From Aquimarina pacifica (GTDB lineage Bacteria; Bacteroidota; Bacteroidia; Flavobacteriales; Flavobacteriaceae), in the NCBI RefSeq assembly GCF_000520955.1, contig NZ_JACC01000003.1, forward strand, positions 1 to 64,000: a DNA stretch of 64,000 bases, given 5' to 3'. The notes beneath the pieces are model-generated. The model ran no database searches and was not told the origin of the DNA. It saw only the letters and a program-made list of their open reading frames with translations. Positions 56,827 to 64,000 of the stretch are shown here, one piece after another. The position numbers and the translations under genes are program-made. Numbering within the stretch: position 1 is the stretch's first letter; every line of letters begins with the position of its first letter.

Positions 56827-57390
56827 TTAATGAGATGTGATTAGTGTTTCCATTCTTCTGATTGCATTTTTAACATACTTGGTGTCTTCGTAAATTAATG
56901 TGAGTAATATACCACCTTCAATGTCTTGAACTATTTGTTCGGCAAGTAGAAGAGATTCTTTAGGAGTTTTTTTCTCTTTTAATAATAGTTGGATACCTAG
57001 AATAAAATCTTTAAAGAATAATTGTATTTCTTTTTTATAAGAAGGGTTTAGGTGAATTGTTTCTAAGGCTGTGTTAGCCATTATACAACCGCCATTTTGT
57101 GTTGAAAAAATTTTTAAAAACAATTCCTTTATACGAGTCATTTTTTGGGATACTAGTAAAGATTCACTGTTTACAATTTTGAAGAAGTTGTGGGTAAAAT
57201 AGTTGTGAACGGTTATCAGTACTTCTTTTATAAGTTCTTCTTTGTTCGAGAAGTAGTAGTAAAAATGAGACTTTTGTATACCGCAGGCTTTAGATAATTC
57301 ATTCATAGTACTATTTTGAACTCCACGAATTCTCAGAATAGGAATAACTTTTTTTAGAACTTCTTCTTTTGAGGTTTTTACTATTGGCAT
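56827..57390 (-). CDS. TetR/AcrR family transcriptional regulator
   Basis: 187 residues. The N-terminal HTH (about 8-55) has GVQNSTMNELSKACGIQKSHFYYYFSNKEEL, split here as helix 2-turn-recognition helix (SHFYYYF). The C-terminal helical domain (about 75-180) should bind a small ligand; TetR_C of the YcdC/AcrR type. It heads the unit with two hydrolases. The palindrome AACGTTCGTT lies 8 bp upstream of its ATG, consistent with autorepression. Confidence 0.92.
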   Translation of the reverse strand: MPIVKTSKEEVLKKVIPILRIRGVQNSTMNELSKACGIQKSHFYYYFSNKEELIKEVLITVHNYFTHNFFKIVNSESLLVSQKMTRIKELFLKIFSTQNGGCIMANTALETIHLNPSYKKEIQLFFKDFILGIQLLLKEKKTPKESLLLAEQIVQDIEGGILLTLIYEDTKYVKNAIRRMETLITSH

Positions 57391-57396
57391 TTTATT

Positions 57397-57407
57397 GAAC
57401 GTTCGTT
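57397..57407. promoter_or_regulatory. Putative TetR operator
   Basis: GAACGTTCGTT contains the 8-bp palindrome GAACGTTC (57397-57404) and the spaced palindrome AACG-TT-CGTT (57398-57407). It lies between the TetR start codon and the divergent thioesterase gene, the usual place for autoregulation. Confidence 0.55.
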
Positions 57408-57475
57408 AAAATAATATATAAATATAGTTAGAATTTGTAAAAGTCATTGTTTATTTTTACTAAAAATTTTATTAC

Positions 57476-57904
57476 ATGAATGTTAAAGAACAAGAAGCTA
57501 TATTACAACAATGTGCAATCCTTTGTAAGAATACATTAATGGAGACACTTGATATTTCTTTTTGTGAAGTGGGTAATGAGTATTTGGTGGCCAAAATGCC
57601 GGTTACTTCTAGAGTACATCAGCCTGATGCTGTTTTACATGGTGGAGCTATGGTAGCATTAGCAGAAAGTGTAGGTAGTGCAGCTTCGCATATTTTCTTG
57701 AATTCAAAAGAATTTTATATACGCGGAATCGAAATTTCGGCGAATCATGTAAAAAGTGTTCGAGATGGATATGTATATGCGAGAGCAGAAATTTTACATA
57801 AAGGACGTACTACCCAGCTTTGGGATATAAAAATACGAAATGAAGAACAACAACTAATTTCCATAGTAAAATTAACAACTATAGCATTGACAAAATCTAT
57901 ATAG
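57476..57904 (+). CDS. menI: PaaI family hotdog thioesterase (probable DHNA-CoA hydrolase)
   Basis: A 142-residue single hotdog domain. The catalytic block is VLHGGAMVALAESVGSAAS with Glu64 as general base and the HGG motif just before. It abuts menF with no gap (stop 57902-57904, ATG 57905), and menD follows, so the likely substrate is 1,4-dihydroxy-2-naphthoyl-CoA in menaquinone synthesis. The family also holds phenylacetate and other acyl-CoA thioesterases, so the symbol rests on context. Confidence 0.8.
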   Translation: MNVKEQEAILQQCAILCKNTLMETLDISFCEVGNEYLVAKMPVTSRVHQPDAVLHGGAMVALAESVGSAASHIFLNSKEFYIRGIEISANHVKSVRDGYVYARAEILHKGRTTQLWDIKIRNEEQQLISIVKLTTIALTKSI

Positions 57905-58987
57905 ATGAATAAAGAGAATGTTTATGTTTTACTTCAAAAACATTTAGAGAAGGAATTACCTTTTGTCATTTATAGAAAGCCATCTACGGATATATTACAG
58001 GTTTTTCTTCAACAAGATGATCAACTATATGAAGTCAAGGATTATTCTGATTCAGGGTTTATTTTTGCTCCTTTTGACCATGATAAAAAAGCAGTTATTA
58101 TCCCCAGAGACAAAAGTGTATTTCACTCTATTTTAATTTCTAATTTAGACCAGGAATATAATAAAGAAGTTAAGAAAAGTACTAATGGTACATCCGATAT
58201 AGCAAAGAAGCATCATATTAAGCTTATAAGAGAGGGCATAAATGCAGTAAATTCAGGTAATTTTGAGAAAGTAGTTTTGTCTCGCAGAGAAGAAGTCTCT
58301 GGTATAGAAACCTCTAATAAATTGACTCTTTTTCAGAGATTGGTAAGGATGTATAAGGATGCTTTTGTATACTGTTGGTACCACCCCAAAGTAGGGACAT
58401 GGTTAGGAGCGACACCAGAAACATTATTAAGTAGTGCTAAAAATACATACAATACGATGGCTCTGGCAGGTACACAACCTTTTTATGGTACAGAGGACGT
58501 AGACTGGGGAGTCAAGGAAGTTGTTGAACAAAAAATGGTAACTGAGTTTATCGTTAAGCAATTATCATCTGTATCAAGCGAGGTAGAATCATCAAAACCA
58601 TATACTCATAGGGCAGGATCCTTATTACATATACGAACCGATTTAATGGCAACATTAGACACTAAAAAATTTGGGCTGGGTGATGTAATTGGTATGTTGC
58701 ATCCAACTCCTGCTGTATGTGGTCTACCCAAAATGAACGCCAAAATTTTTATTGATACTAATGAAGGGTATGATAGAGAATTTTACACGGGTTTTTTAGG
58801 AGAACTTAATATGCAACTTAGTAATGAGACTGTGTCTAATTTTTTTGTAAATCTTCGCTGTATGCAATTAGTATCTAATAATGCTATTCTTTATGTTGGT
58901 GGGGGTATAACCAAGGATTCTGACCCCGATAAGGAATGGGAAGAGACGGTTAGAAAAACTGAGACAATGAAAAGAATTTTGTTTTAA
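57905..58987 (+). CDS. menF: Isochorismate synthase
   Basis: 360 residues. The chorismate-binding domain (about 100-358) has the conserved KVVLSRREEV, WLGATPETLL, ALAGTQPF, HPTPAVCGLPK and FYTGFLGEL blocks of the MenF/EntC/PabB family; the Glu and His residues are the Mg and general-acid sites. It converts chorismate to isochorismate, the first step of menaquinone synthesis. Between the thioesterase and menD; with menaquinone as the usual flavobacterial quinone, MenF is preferred over a siderophore EntC. Confidence 0.9.
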   Translation: MNKENVYVLLQKHLEKELPFVIYRKPSTDILQVFLQQDDQLYEVKDYSDSGFIFAPFDHDKKAVIIPRDKSVFHSILISNLDQEYNKEVKKSTNGTSDIAKKHHIKLIREGINAVNSGNFEKVVLSRREEVSGIETSNKLTLFQRLVRMYKDAFVYCWYHPKVGTWLGATPETLLSSAKNTYNTMALAGTQPFYGTEDVDWGVKEVVEQKMVTEFIVKQLSSVSSEVESSKPYTHRAGSLLHIRTDLMATLDTKKFGLGDVIGMLHPTPAVCGLPKMNAKIFIDTNEGYDREFYTGFLGELNMQLSNETVSNFFVNLRCMQLVSNNAILYVGGGITKDSDPDKEWEETVRKTETMKRILF

Positions 58988-59040
58988 ATTCTTTAAAAAA
59001 TCATATAAAATTAGTTTGATATTGTAATTTAGCTTTTCGA

Positions 59041-60768
59041 ATGAAGAAACGCTTATATTCAAATATTCCTCTAGCGCAGACTATTGTTGCTCTATGTGAG
59101 GCCAAGGAGATTAGTCAAATAGTAATTTCGCCAGGTTCGCGCAATGCCCCATTAACTATTGGTTTTAGCGAGCATCCTGATATGAATTGTTACAGTGTTG
59201 TAGATGAGCGATGTGCGGCTTTTTTTGCATTAGGTATTGCTCAACAAACTCAAAAGCCAGTAGCTCTTGTTTGCACCTCAGGGAGTGCATTGCTAAATTA
59301 TTACCCTGCAATATCAGAGGCGTTTTATAGTGATATACCGTTAGTTGTTTTAAGTGCCGACCGTCCTATCGAAAGAATTGATATTGGTGACGGGCAGACA
59401 ATCAGGCAAAAAAACATTTTCGAAAATCATATTTTATATTCTGCAAATTTGTATTCTGAAATTGTTTCCGAAACAAGAATTGATGATGCTAAGATATTAC
59501 AAAAACAGCATGAGGCTCAGAAGCATAATGAGCGTGAAATTAATTTAGCACTTAATAGGGCAATAGAGCAAAAGGGTCCCGTTCATATTAATATACCCTT
59601 TTATGAACCTTTGTATGGTAAAGTTGATTATCCTGTTATTATCCCGAAAAATATTCCGCTAGAAAATTCATATAGTCAATTTCCTGAACAACTGAGATTA
59701 CAAATGATTCAGGAATGGAGTCAGGCAAAACGTAAAATGGTACTTATAGGTGTTAATCCACCTAATACATTAGATCAACATTGGATAGATACGCTGGCAA
59801 AGGATCCATCGGTTTTGGTTCTAACAGAAACAACTTCTAATATTCATCATGCCTCACATATTAATTGTATTGATCAATTAATTTCTACGCTTTCAGAATC
59901 ACAATTTGATCAGTTACAACCAGATATATTATTAACTATAGGAGGGATGGTCGTTTCTAAAAGGATTAAACAATTTTTACGACAGTACCAGCCTACATCT
60001 CATTGGCATATAGATTCGAAAAAAGCATTTGACACCTATTTCTGCTTAACAGAACACATAAAATTAAAACCTAATTTATTTTTTAAATCTTTTTTAGGCG
60101 ATGTCATACCGGTGGTAAAAAGTAATTATAAAAGTTTCTGGATATCAATAAGAGATATTAGAAGGATAAAACATCGAGAATATTTAGACAAAATTTCATT
60201 TACAGATTTGAAGGTTTTCGAAATTCTGTTTGATTTAATTCCTGATGGACAGATGGTTCAGTTGAGTAATAGTTCAACAGTACGATATGCACAATTATTC
60301 TCTTTAAAAAATTCTTTTACAGTATATTGTAATAGAGGTACAAGTGGTATTGATGGGAGTACATCTACAGCAATAGGGGCATCATTAGTTTCTGATAAGC
60401 CTACCACTCTTATAACAGGGGATTTAAGCTTTTTATATGATAGTAATGGGTTATGGAATGCGTATATTCCCTCTAATTTTAAAATTATCATTATCAATAA
60501 TGGAGGTGGAGGTATTTTTAGGATTTTACCAGGCAAGGAAGAAGGGATTAATTTTGAAACATATTTTGAAACGGTACATGATCTAAATGCAATTCATTTA
60601 TGTAAAATGTTTGGTTTAGAGTATCGTGCTGCGAGTACTATTGAGGATGTTGTTAAAGGAGTTCGATATGTTTATGAAAATGATCATTCACCTCAAGTAC
60701 TCGAAATTTTTACCCCAAGAGTAGAAAATGATAGTACTTTAATCGATTATTTTAAGCATTTCGGCTAA
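59041..60768 (+). CDS. menD: SEPHCHC synthase MenD
   Basis: A 575-residue thiamine-diphosphate enzyme joining isochorismate and 2-oxoglutarate. The N-terminal Pyr domain has ISPGSRNAPLTIGF and VVDERCAAFFALG with the ThDP-activating Glu; the C-terminal PP domain has GDLSFLYDSNGLWN and IINNGGGGIFRILPG for Mg and diphosphate. The central domain carries an inserted lysine- and glutamine-rich stretch near 150-175. It starts 53 bp after menF on the same strand. Length and motifs are standard. Confidence 0.95.
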   Translation: MKKRLYSNIPLAQTIVALCEAKEISQIVISPGSRNAPLTIGFSEHPDMNCYSVVDERCAAFFALGIAQQTQKPVALVCTSGSALLNYYPAISEAFYSDIPLVVLSADRPIERIDIGDGQTIRQKNIFENHILYSANLYSEIVSETRIDDAKILQKQHEAQKHNEREINLALNRAIEQKGPVHINIPFYEPLYGKVDYPVIIPKNIPLENSYSQFPEQLRLQMIQEWSQAKRKMVLIGVNPPNTLDQHWIDTLAKDPSVLVLTETTSNIHHASHINCIDQLISTLSESQFDQLQPDILLTIGGMVVSKRIKQFLRQYQPTSHWHIDSKKAFDTYFCLTEHIKLKPNLFFKSFLGDVIPVVKSNYKSFWISIRDIRRIKHREYLDKISFTDLKVFEILFDLIPDGQMVQLSNSSTVRYAQLFSLKNSFTVYCNRGTSGIDGSTSTAIGASLVSDKPTTLITGDLSFLYDSNGLWNAYIPSNFKIIIINNGGGGIFRILPGKEEGINFETYFETVHDLNAIHLCKMFGLEYRAASTIEDVVKGVRYVYENDHSPQVLEIFTPRVENDSTLIDYFKHFG

Positions 60769-60819
60769 AATTTATATTTAAACACACTTTATAAGTGAAT
60801 AATTCATTCTTAAGTGGTC

Positions 60820-60827
60820 TATATTTG
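60820..60827 (+). promoter_or_regulatory. -7 element of the DUF2853 gene promoter
   Basis: TATATTTG, an exact TAnnTTTG match, 46 nt before ATG 60874. There is no clear -33 element. Confidence 0.45.
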
Positions 60828-60873
60828 ATATATTAATAAAAATTAACTAAAAACCTAAAAATTCAAACATCTA

Positions 60874-61215
60874 ATGAGTAAAAGAGACGAATTAATTACT
60901 AAGTATGCTGCCGATATTAAAGATAAAATTGGTCAAACACCAGATATGGATTTCTTGACTAAAGTAACAATCGGTTGCGGTCCTTCAATTTATAATGCCG
61001 ATGCTGCTACAGTATCTGGTAGTGATAAAAGTGAGTTAGAGACAGTTAAGAAAAATTTTCTAATAAAGAAATTAGGATTATCTGATGGTCCAAAATTAGA
61101 TGAGGCTATAGCGTCTGTTATGGAACAGTACGGAAAATCAAACCGTAATAAATACAGAGCAGTAGTGTATTACCTTCTTGCTAAGCATTTTGGTAAAGAA
61201 TCTATATACAAATAG
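60874..61215 (+). CDS. DUF2853 family protein
   Basis: A 113-residue helical soluble protein of DUF2853. Conserved parts are VTIGCGPSIYNADAATVSG and the C-terminal YRAVVYYLLAKHFGKES. A structure exists for the family but no function is known. Typical length. It has its own promoter and a perfect hairpin terminator, which suggests strong expression. Confidence 0.9.
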   Translation: MSKRDELITKYAADIKDKIGQTPDMDFLTKVTIGCGPSIYNADAATVSGSDKSELETVKKNFLIKKLGLSDGPKLDEAIASVMEQYGKSNRNKYRAVVYYLLAKHFGKESIYK

Positions 61216-61246
61216 AATAAGCGTATTTTATTTCTATTTAATTAAT

Positions 61247-61280
61247 AAAAAAAGGTGCATGTTATCATGCACCTTTTTTT
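61247..61280. terminator. Terminator of the DUF2853 gene
   Basis: GGTGCATG (61254-61261), loop TTAT, CATGCACC (61266-61273): a perfect 8-bp stem, with seven A before and seven T after, so it can work in both directions. Confidence 0.95.
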
Positions 61281-61572
61281 ATTGTTTTTATGTCTTGTCC
61301 TGAAATAGCGTTACAATTAAATGTTATTTTTTGTAGCCTCTCTATTTTTATTAAAAGTTTTGCTGATTTTTCTTCTCTACAACAGGTAATTAACTTCGTT
61401 ACTGTTCCTTTTTTCTAACTCCAAAAATTACTAATAAGGGGGAGTTTGATTCTATTTTTTAGTCTAATATTCTACTATTATCAATAGTATTAAGAATGGT
61501 TTTTTTTTAATTTTTCTTCAATACCATATTCACCAAAGTTTTTAAGTATTGATTAATAATCTGGTTATAGGT
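61281..61572. other. Intergenic region with no gene
   Basis: Nothing coding was found. The start (61291-61320) has TGTCCTGAAATAGCGTTAC, which looks like the end of some flavobacterial insertion sequences, but no transposase or matching inverted end is present in the window. Confidence 0.4.
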
Positions 61573-61788
61573 TTATTTCTTTTTTTCAGTAATATCAATA
61601 ATATCTTTTATATCTACCTCCATATAATCGGCTATTTTTTTTAGTCGTTCAAAGTCTTTTACAAGATTTTTTCTTTTTACCACGTAATCTCCTGCCTGAG
61701 GGCTAACTCCCAGAGCCTTAGATATTCCATAAACCGTTTTGCTCCCTTTACTTCGTTTAAGGAGCCTTTTTAATTTCTTATTAACCAT
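61573..61788 (-). CDS. Small XRE-like helix-turn-helix protein
   Basis: 71 residues, nearly all one helix-turn-helix domain: KTVYGISKALGVSPQAGDYV holds helix 2 and the recognition helix, then FERLKKIADYMEVDIKDII closes the fold. The N-terminus is basic (KKLKRLLKRSKGSK). It is a stand-alone DNA-binding protein of the Cro/C1 type, as in toxin-antitoxin antitoxins or small repressors; no toxin gene is beside it. Its ATG lies 4 nt from a TAGGTTTG -7 element, and a large palindromic repeat follows upstream. Probably autoregulated. Confidence 0.8.
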   Translation of the reverse strand: MVNKKLKRLLKRSKGSKTVYGISKALGVSPQAGDYVVKRKNLVKDFERLKKIADYMEVDIKDIIDITEKKK

Positions 61789-61792
61789 AATT

Positions 61793-61869
61793 CAAACCTA
61801 CAAACATTTTTTTAATATTCAAATAAATTTTTATTAAAAAAATGTTTGAATATTAAAAAAATGTTTGTA
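61793..61869. repeat. Palindromic repeat array between HTH and small secreted protein genes
   Basis: 61799-61823 and 61845-61869 are perfect 25-bp inverted repeats around a 21-bp spacer. On the right the unit ATTAAAAAAATGTTTG(A/T)AT is repeated in tandem with a 19-bp period (61833-61851, 61852-61870). The core half-site is AATGTTTG. The left edge, 61793-61800, is also a minus-strand TAGGTTTG promoter element for the HTH gene. This reads as an operator array for that regulator, controlling both divergent genes. Confidence 0.75.
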
Positions 61870-61902
61870 TATTCGATTTGTAGAAATTAAAACCACAGAA
61901 TT

Positions 61903-62265
61903 ATGAAACTCTTATTTGCCGTTGCAGTGTTTTGCGTAACTTTAGGAAATGCTGCTACAATCACAACAGAAATAACAACTTCAAAAGAGAAGGGAAAAAA
62001 AGAAGCGAAAGCAGAGAAAAAGTCTGATGAAGAAAAAGCTTCTAAGAATAAGAATATGCATTCTATAAAAAAATGGAATATGATTATTGAATATAAAAAT
62101 GGAGGAAAAATATCCAAAACCATTATAGTCAATAAAGATTCTGAACTAAGTGCTTTAGAAACAGCTTTTGAAGAAGCCGAGAAATACTTAAAGAAGGCTA
62201 AGAATATCAAAAATTATAATATATCTCCTGCTACTAATTCTTACGTAGTGTTGGCTGGAGAATAA
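61903..62265 (+). CDS. Small secreted lysine-rich protein
   Basis: 120 residues. A signal peptide (1-18, FCVTLGNAA) is followed by a highly charged stretch (about 26-56, rich in Lys, Glu and Ala) and a small beta-alpha domain (about 60-118: NMIIEYKNGGKISKTIIV, then a helix ALETAFEEAEKYLKKA, then YNISPATNSYVVL). Family not recognised. It is divergent from the HTH gene and shares the palindromic region with it, so it is the probable regulated target. A terminator follows. Confidence 0.75.
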   Translation: MKLLFAVAVFCVTLGNAATITTEITTSKEKGKKEAKAEKKSDEEKASKNKNMHSIKKWNMIIEYKNGGKISKTIIVNKDSELSALETAFEEAEKYLKKAKNIKNYNISPATNSYVVLAGE

Positions 62266-62301
62266 AATTTAATCAATACCCTGAACTAACCTAGTTAATT
62301 T

Positions 62302-62338
62302 AAGAAAGGCCTTATGATTTTGGCCTTTCTTTTTTTTA
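62302..62338 (+). terminator. Terminator of the small secreted protein gene
   Basis: AAGAAAGGCC (62302-62311) and GGCCTTTCTT (62322-62331), a perfect 10-bp stem around a 10-nt loop, followed by T-run. Confidence 0.92.
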
Positions 62339-62411
62339 TAATATTTTGGTGTTATCCGTTAAAGTAAAATTAAAGGCTGCTTGTCAATACCCCATAGTAT
62401 GGTCCTGATAC

Positions 62412-62451
62412 TTGTAAGCATAAAAGGTGTGATTAATTTTGTGTATACACA
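62412..62451 (+). promoter_or_regulatory. Orphan promoter with overlapping palindrome
   Basis: TTG (62412-62414), 19-bp spacer, TAATTTTG (62434-62441): a full consensus match. The perfect 12-bp palindrome TGTGTATACACA (62440-62451) covers the predicted start site near 62445, an ideal repressor position. The next gene begins 357 nt later, so it drives either a long leader or a small RNA. Small hairpins follow at 62453-62519. No other gene is seen from 62339 to 62807. Confidence 0.55.
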
Positions 62452-62807
62452 CTAGTTATTTTATAATAACTTTTACAAGGGGTTTATATCCCATTTTTAT
62501 ATAGGTATTTCCCTATAAAATAGTATTAAATTCTTATTGTGTATTGTGTTGTAATAACGACACGTTTTGATATAATACTCCTGCGCTATTTTTTTTATAT
62601 TACTGTATATCAATTTTTTATGTTTATTTTATTCTGTTATTAATAAAATGTATTGTAGTAGAATCACTACATTAAATTTTAGAAATTGACAAATAAGTAT
62701 TACTTTTAAAAAGATGGATACCATATACTACTCCCCAAATTTTTGATCCATTACCTAGTGATATTTTCTAATGTTACTAAGCATCTTTTAATTTTAATTT
62801 ACGACAT

Positions 62808-63191
62808 ATGAAACTCTCTAGAAGACCTCATTTTCTGAGGAAATTGATAGTTGTAATAGTATTCTTTTTGTGCTCCTCTTGTTATTCTGTAAGATTGGTG
62901 AGCACTCATGGTGCTCCAATGACTTGTCAAAGCGGTATTGATGAAGAGTGTCCTGATACTATGGGGAATTACTATCGTGATAAGCGTGTTATCGTTTTGG
63001 ATACTGTAATCAAATCTGGAATTATGATACAAGATATTGGTATGAGAACCCAGCGATTGGGTTGCGAATCAGGTAAATTATTTTCTGTAGAGTATAAAAA
63101 TACTTTTGGAGGTGCATTACTTTACTTGGTTACTTTTGGAAATAAGCGCAAAGTGAAAATTAAATATATCTGCATGAAACCTGAAAACTAA
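62808..63191 (+). CDS. Bor-like small lipoprotein
   Basis: 127 residues. A long basic N-region precedes the lipobox SSCY (Cys25); the mature part (YSVRLVSTHGAPMTC, then a Cys pair and a C-terminal region with GALLYLVTFGNKRKVKIKYIC) resembles Bor/Iss-type lipoproteins. Three Cys pairs may form disulfides. It lies 6 nt upstream of the FAD-linked oxidase gene and is probably co-transcribed. Function in this organism unknown. Confidence 0.7.
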   Translation: MKLSRRPHFLRKLIVVIVFFLCSSCYSVRLVSTHGAPMTCQSGIDEECPDTMGNYYRDKRVIVLDTVIKSGIMIQDIGMRTQRLGCESGKLFSVEYKNTFGGALLYLVTFGNKRKVKIKYICMKPEN

Positions 63192-63197
63192 TATATT

Positions 63198-64000
63198 ATG
63201 GCAAATACTACTTCTCATCTTGTGTCCAAATGGGATACATTACATAATAATGGTCCATTTGATTTAAAGTTATTACAAAAAACAAAGTTGCAAGGAAAGT
63301 CCAATATGCCATCAGAAATTGATCGGTATAATGATAGTGCGAACGAGATACGTCGTCTTTTACAAGAGGCATTAGATCATAATGATGGTTTTCGGGCATA
63401 TGGAGCAAGATGGTCTATGTCTAGTATTGCTCATCAAAAAGATCGTATGCACTATAATGTTTTTATGAACTTAGATTTACAAATTTTATCAGATGATATA
63501 CATAAAGAATCTGTATACAAAAGAGAAAACTTGTTCTTTTTTCAATGTGGAAATACAATCAAAGAAATTTCTCAAAAATTAGATTCACACGGTAAATCGT
63601 TAAAAACAAGTGGCGCTAGTAATGGTCAAACTATTGCTGGTTGTATTTCTACGGGGGTTCATGGAGCCGCTTTTGGGGTAGGAGCAATACAGGACTATAT
63701 TGTAGGGCTTAATCTGATTATTGGGCCAAATCCAGAAGATATAGTATATATAGAAAGAAAAACCAAAGCAGCTCTGAATAGTGCTTTTGCTGCAAAGATT
63801 AAATCTAGAGTGATTAGGGATGATGATATGTTCAATGCCGCTTTGGTAAGTCTTGGCTCTTTTGGTTTTATTCATGGGGTTGTTCTTGAAGCTGAAGATC
63901 GTTTTTTGTTAAAGCGCTATGTTCGTAAGATTGATAAGAATATTGCGCTTACTTTGGCAAAAACATTAGATTTTAAGAATTCAGATTTTAAAATTAATGG
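63198..64000 (+). CDS. FAD-linked oxidase, VAO/PCMH family (partial, cut by window end)
   Basis: A continuous frame of 267 codons from ATG 63198 to the window edge. The PCMH-type FAD domain is visible: FRAYGARWSMSS near residue 65, then GASNGQTIAGCISTGVHG (about 137-154), the conserved diphosphate-binding and flavin-attachment region, followed by DYIVGLNLIIG and FGFIHGVVLEAEDRF. It resembles sugar-lactone or alditol oxidases of the gulonolactone oxidase group. No signal peptide. The missing C-terminal half holds the substrate domain, so the substrate cannot be given. Confidence 0.85.
   Translation, partial: MANTTSHLVSKWDTLHNNGPFDLKLLQKTKLQGKSNMPSEIDRYNDSANEIRRLLQEALDHNDGFRAYGARWSMSSIAHQKDRMHYNVFMNLDLQILSDDIHKESVYKRENLFFFQCGNTIKEISQKLDSHGKSLKTSGASNGQTIAGCISTGVHGAAFGVGAIQDYIVGLNLIIGPNPEDIVYIERKTKAALNSAFAAKIKSRVIRDDDMFNAALVSLGSFGFIHGVVLEAEDRFLLKRYVRKIDKNIALTLAKTLDFKNSDFKIN

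Noticed and set aside
61573-61788. Antitoxin of a toxin-antitoxin pair
   Set aside because: The divergent gene encodes a secreted protein and no toxin-like gene is adjacent on the same strand.
1-64000. tRNA or rRNA genes
   Set aside because: No cloverleaf with GTTCRA-type T-loop or rRNA-like conserved block was noticed; a covariance scan was not possible here.

Overview
The window reads as chromosomal DNA from a flavobacterium (phylum Bacteroidota), probably a marine Flavobacteriaceae member close to Aquimarina; the genus is inference. Evidence: AT-rich intergenic DNA, almost no Shine-Dalgarno sites, repeated TAnnTTTG promoter elements, a type IX secretion (T9SS) sorting tail, a TonB receptor with a CarboxypepD_reg-like N-terminus, many SxxC-type lipoproteins, and flavobacterial families such as DUF6048, DUF6452, DUF6768 and DUF2853. 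No tRNA, rRNA, CRISPR array or intact insertion sequence was seen.

Layout. 1-9.7 kb: two converging cassettes of amidoligase-type genes. The + cassette has transglutaminase-DUF2126, a circularly permuted ATP-grasp fused to alpha-E, and a transglutaminase. The - cassette has separate ATP-grasp and alpha-E genes. 10-12.5 kb: a secreted multidomain glycoside hydrolase-like protein. 12.7-28.6 kb: housekeeping and small membrane genes (hemolysin III, ZIP transporter, RNA methyltransferases including RlmD, a CmpX-type channel, an ECF sigma factor with partner, ornithine aminotransferase, Smr protein, cysteine desulfurase) and two related lipoproteins. 28.6-32.7 kb: TonB receptor plus M23 peptidase. 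33.3-35.7 kb: coiled-coil protein, ZapA, 6S RNA and RNase Y. 35.8-43.1 kb: M61 peptidase, an acetyltransferase and topoisomerase IV (parE-parC). 43.2-49.3 kb: kelch and PKD lipoproteins, PhnA, TerC. 49.3-52 kb: an HTH regulator and a divergent M14 carboxypeptidase separated by an operator array, then an Lrp regulator. 52-57.4 kb: PEP carboxylase, DinB, two alpha/beta hydrolases, a TetR regulator. 57.4-60.8 kb: menaquinone genes (thioesterase, menF, menD). 60.8-64 kb: small genes, a second HTH gene with its own palindromic array, a lipoprotein, and the start of an FAD-linked oxidase cut by the window end.

Most notable signals. (1) The doubled amidoligase cassette, with one ATP-grasp copy whose glycine loop is lost. 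(2) An array of the 12-bp palindrome TTACAATTGTAA and variants over both promoters between the HTH regulator and the M14 carboxypeptidase. (3) A 25-bp perfect inverted repeat built of 19-bp units at the second HTH gene. (4) Five genes whose TAnnTTTG element lies only 4-7 nt before the start codon, which suggests leaderless mRNAs. (5) A 6S RNA in the zapA-rny gap. (6) An orphan promoter with a 12-bp palindrome at its predicted start site near 62.4 kb. All functional calls come from reading the sequence; no database search was run.
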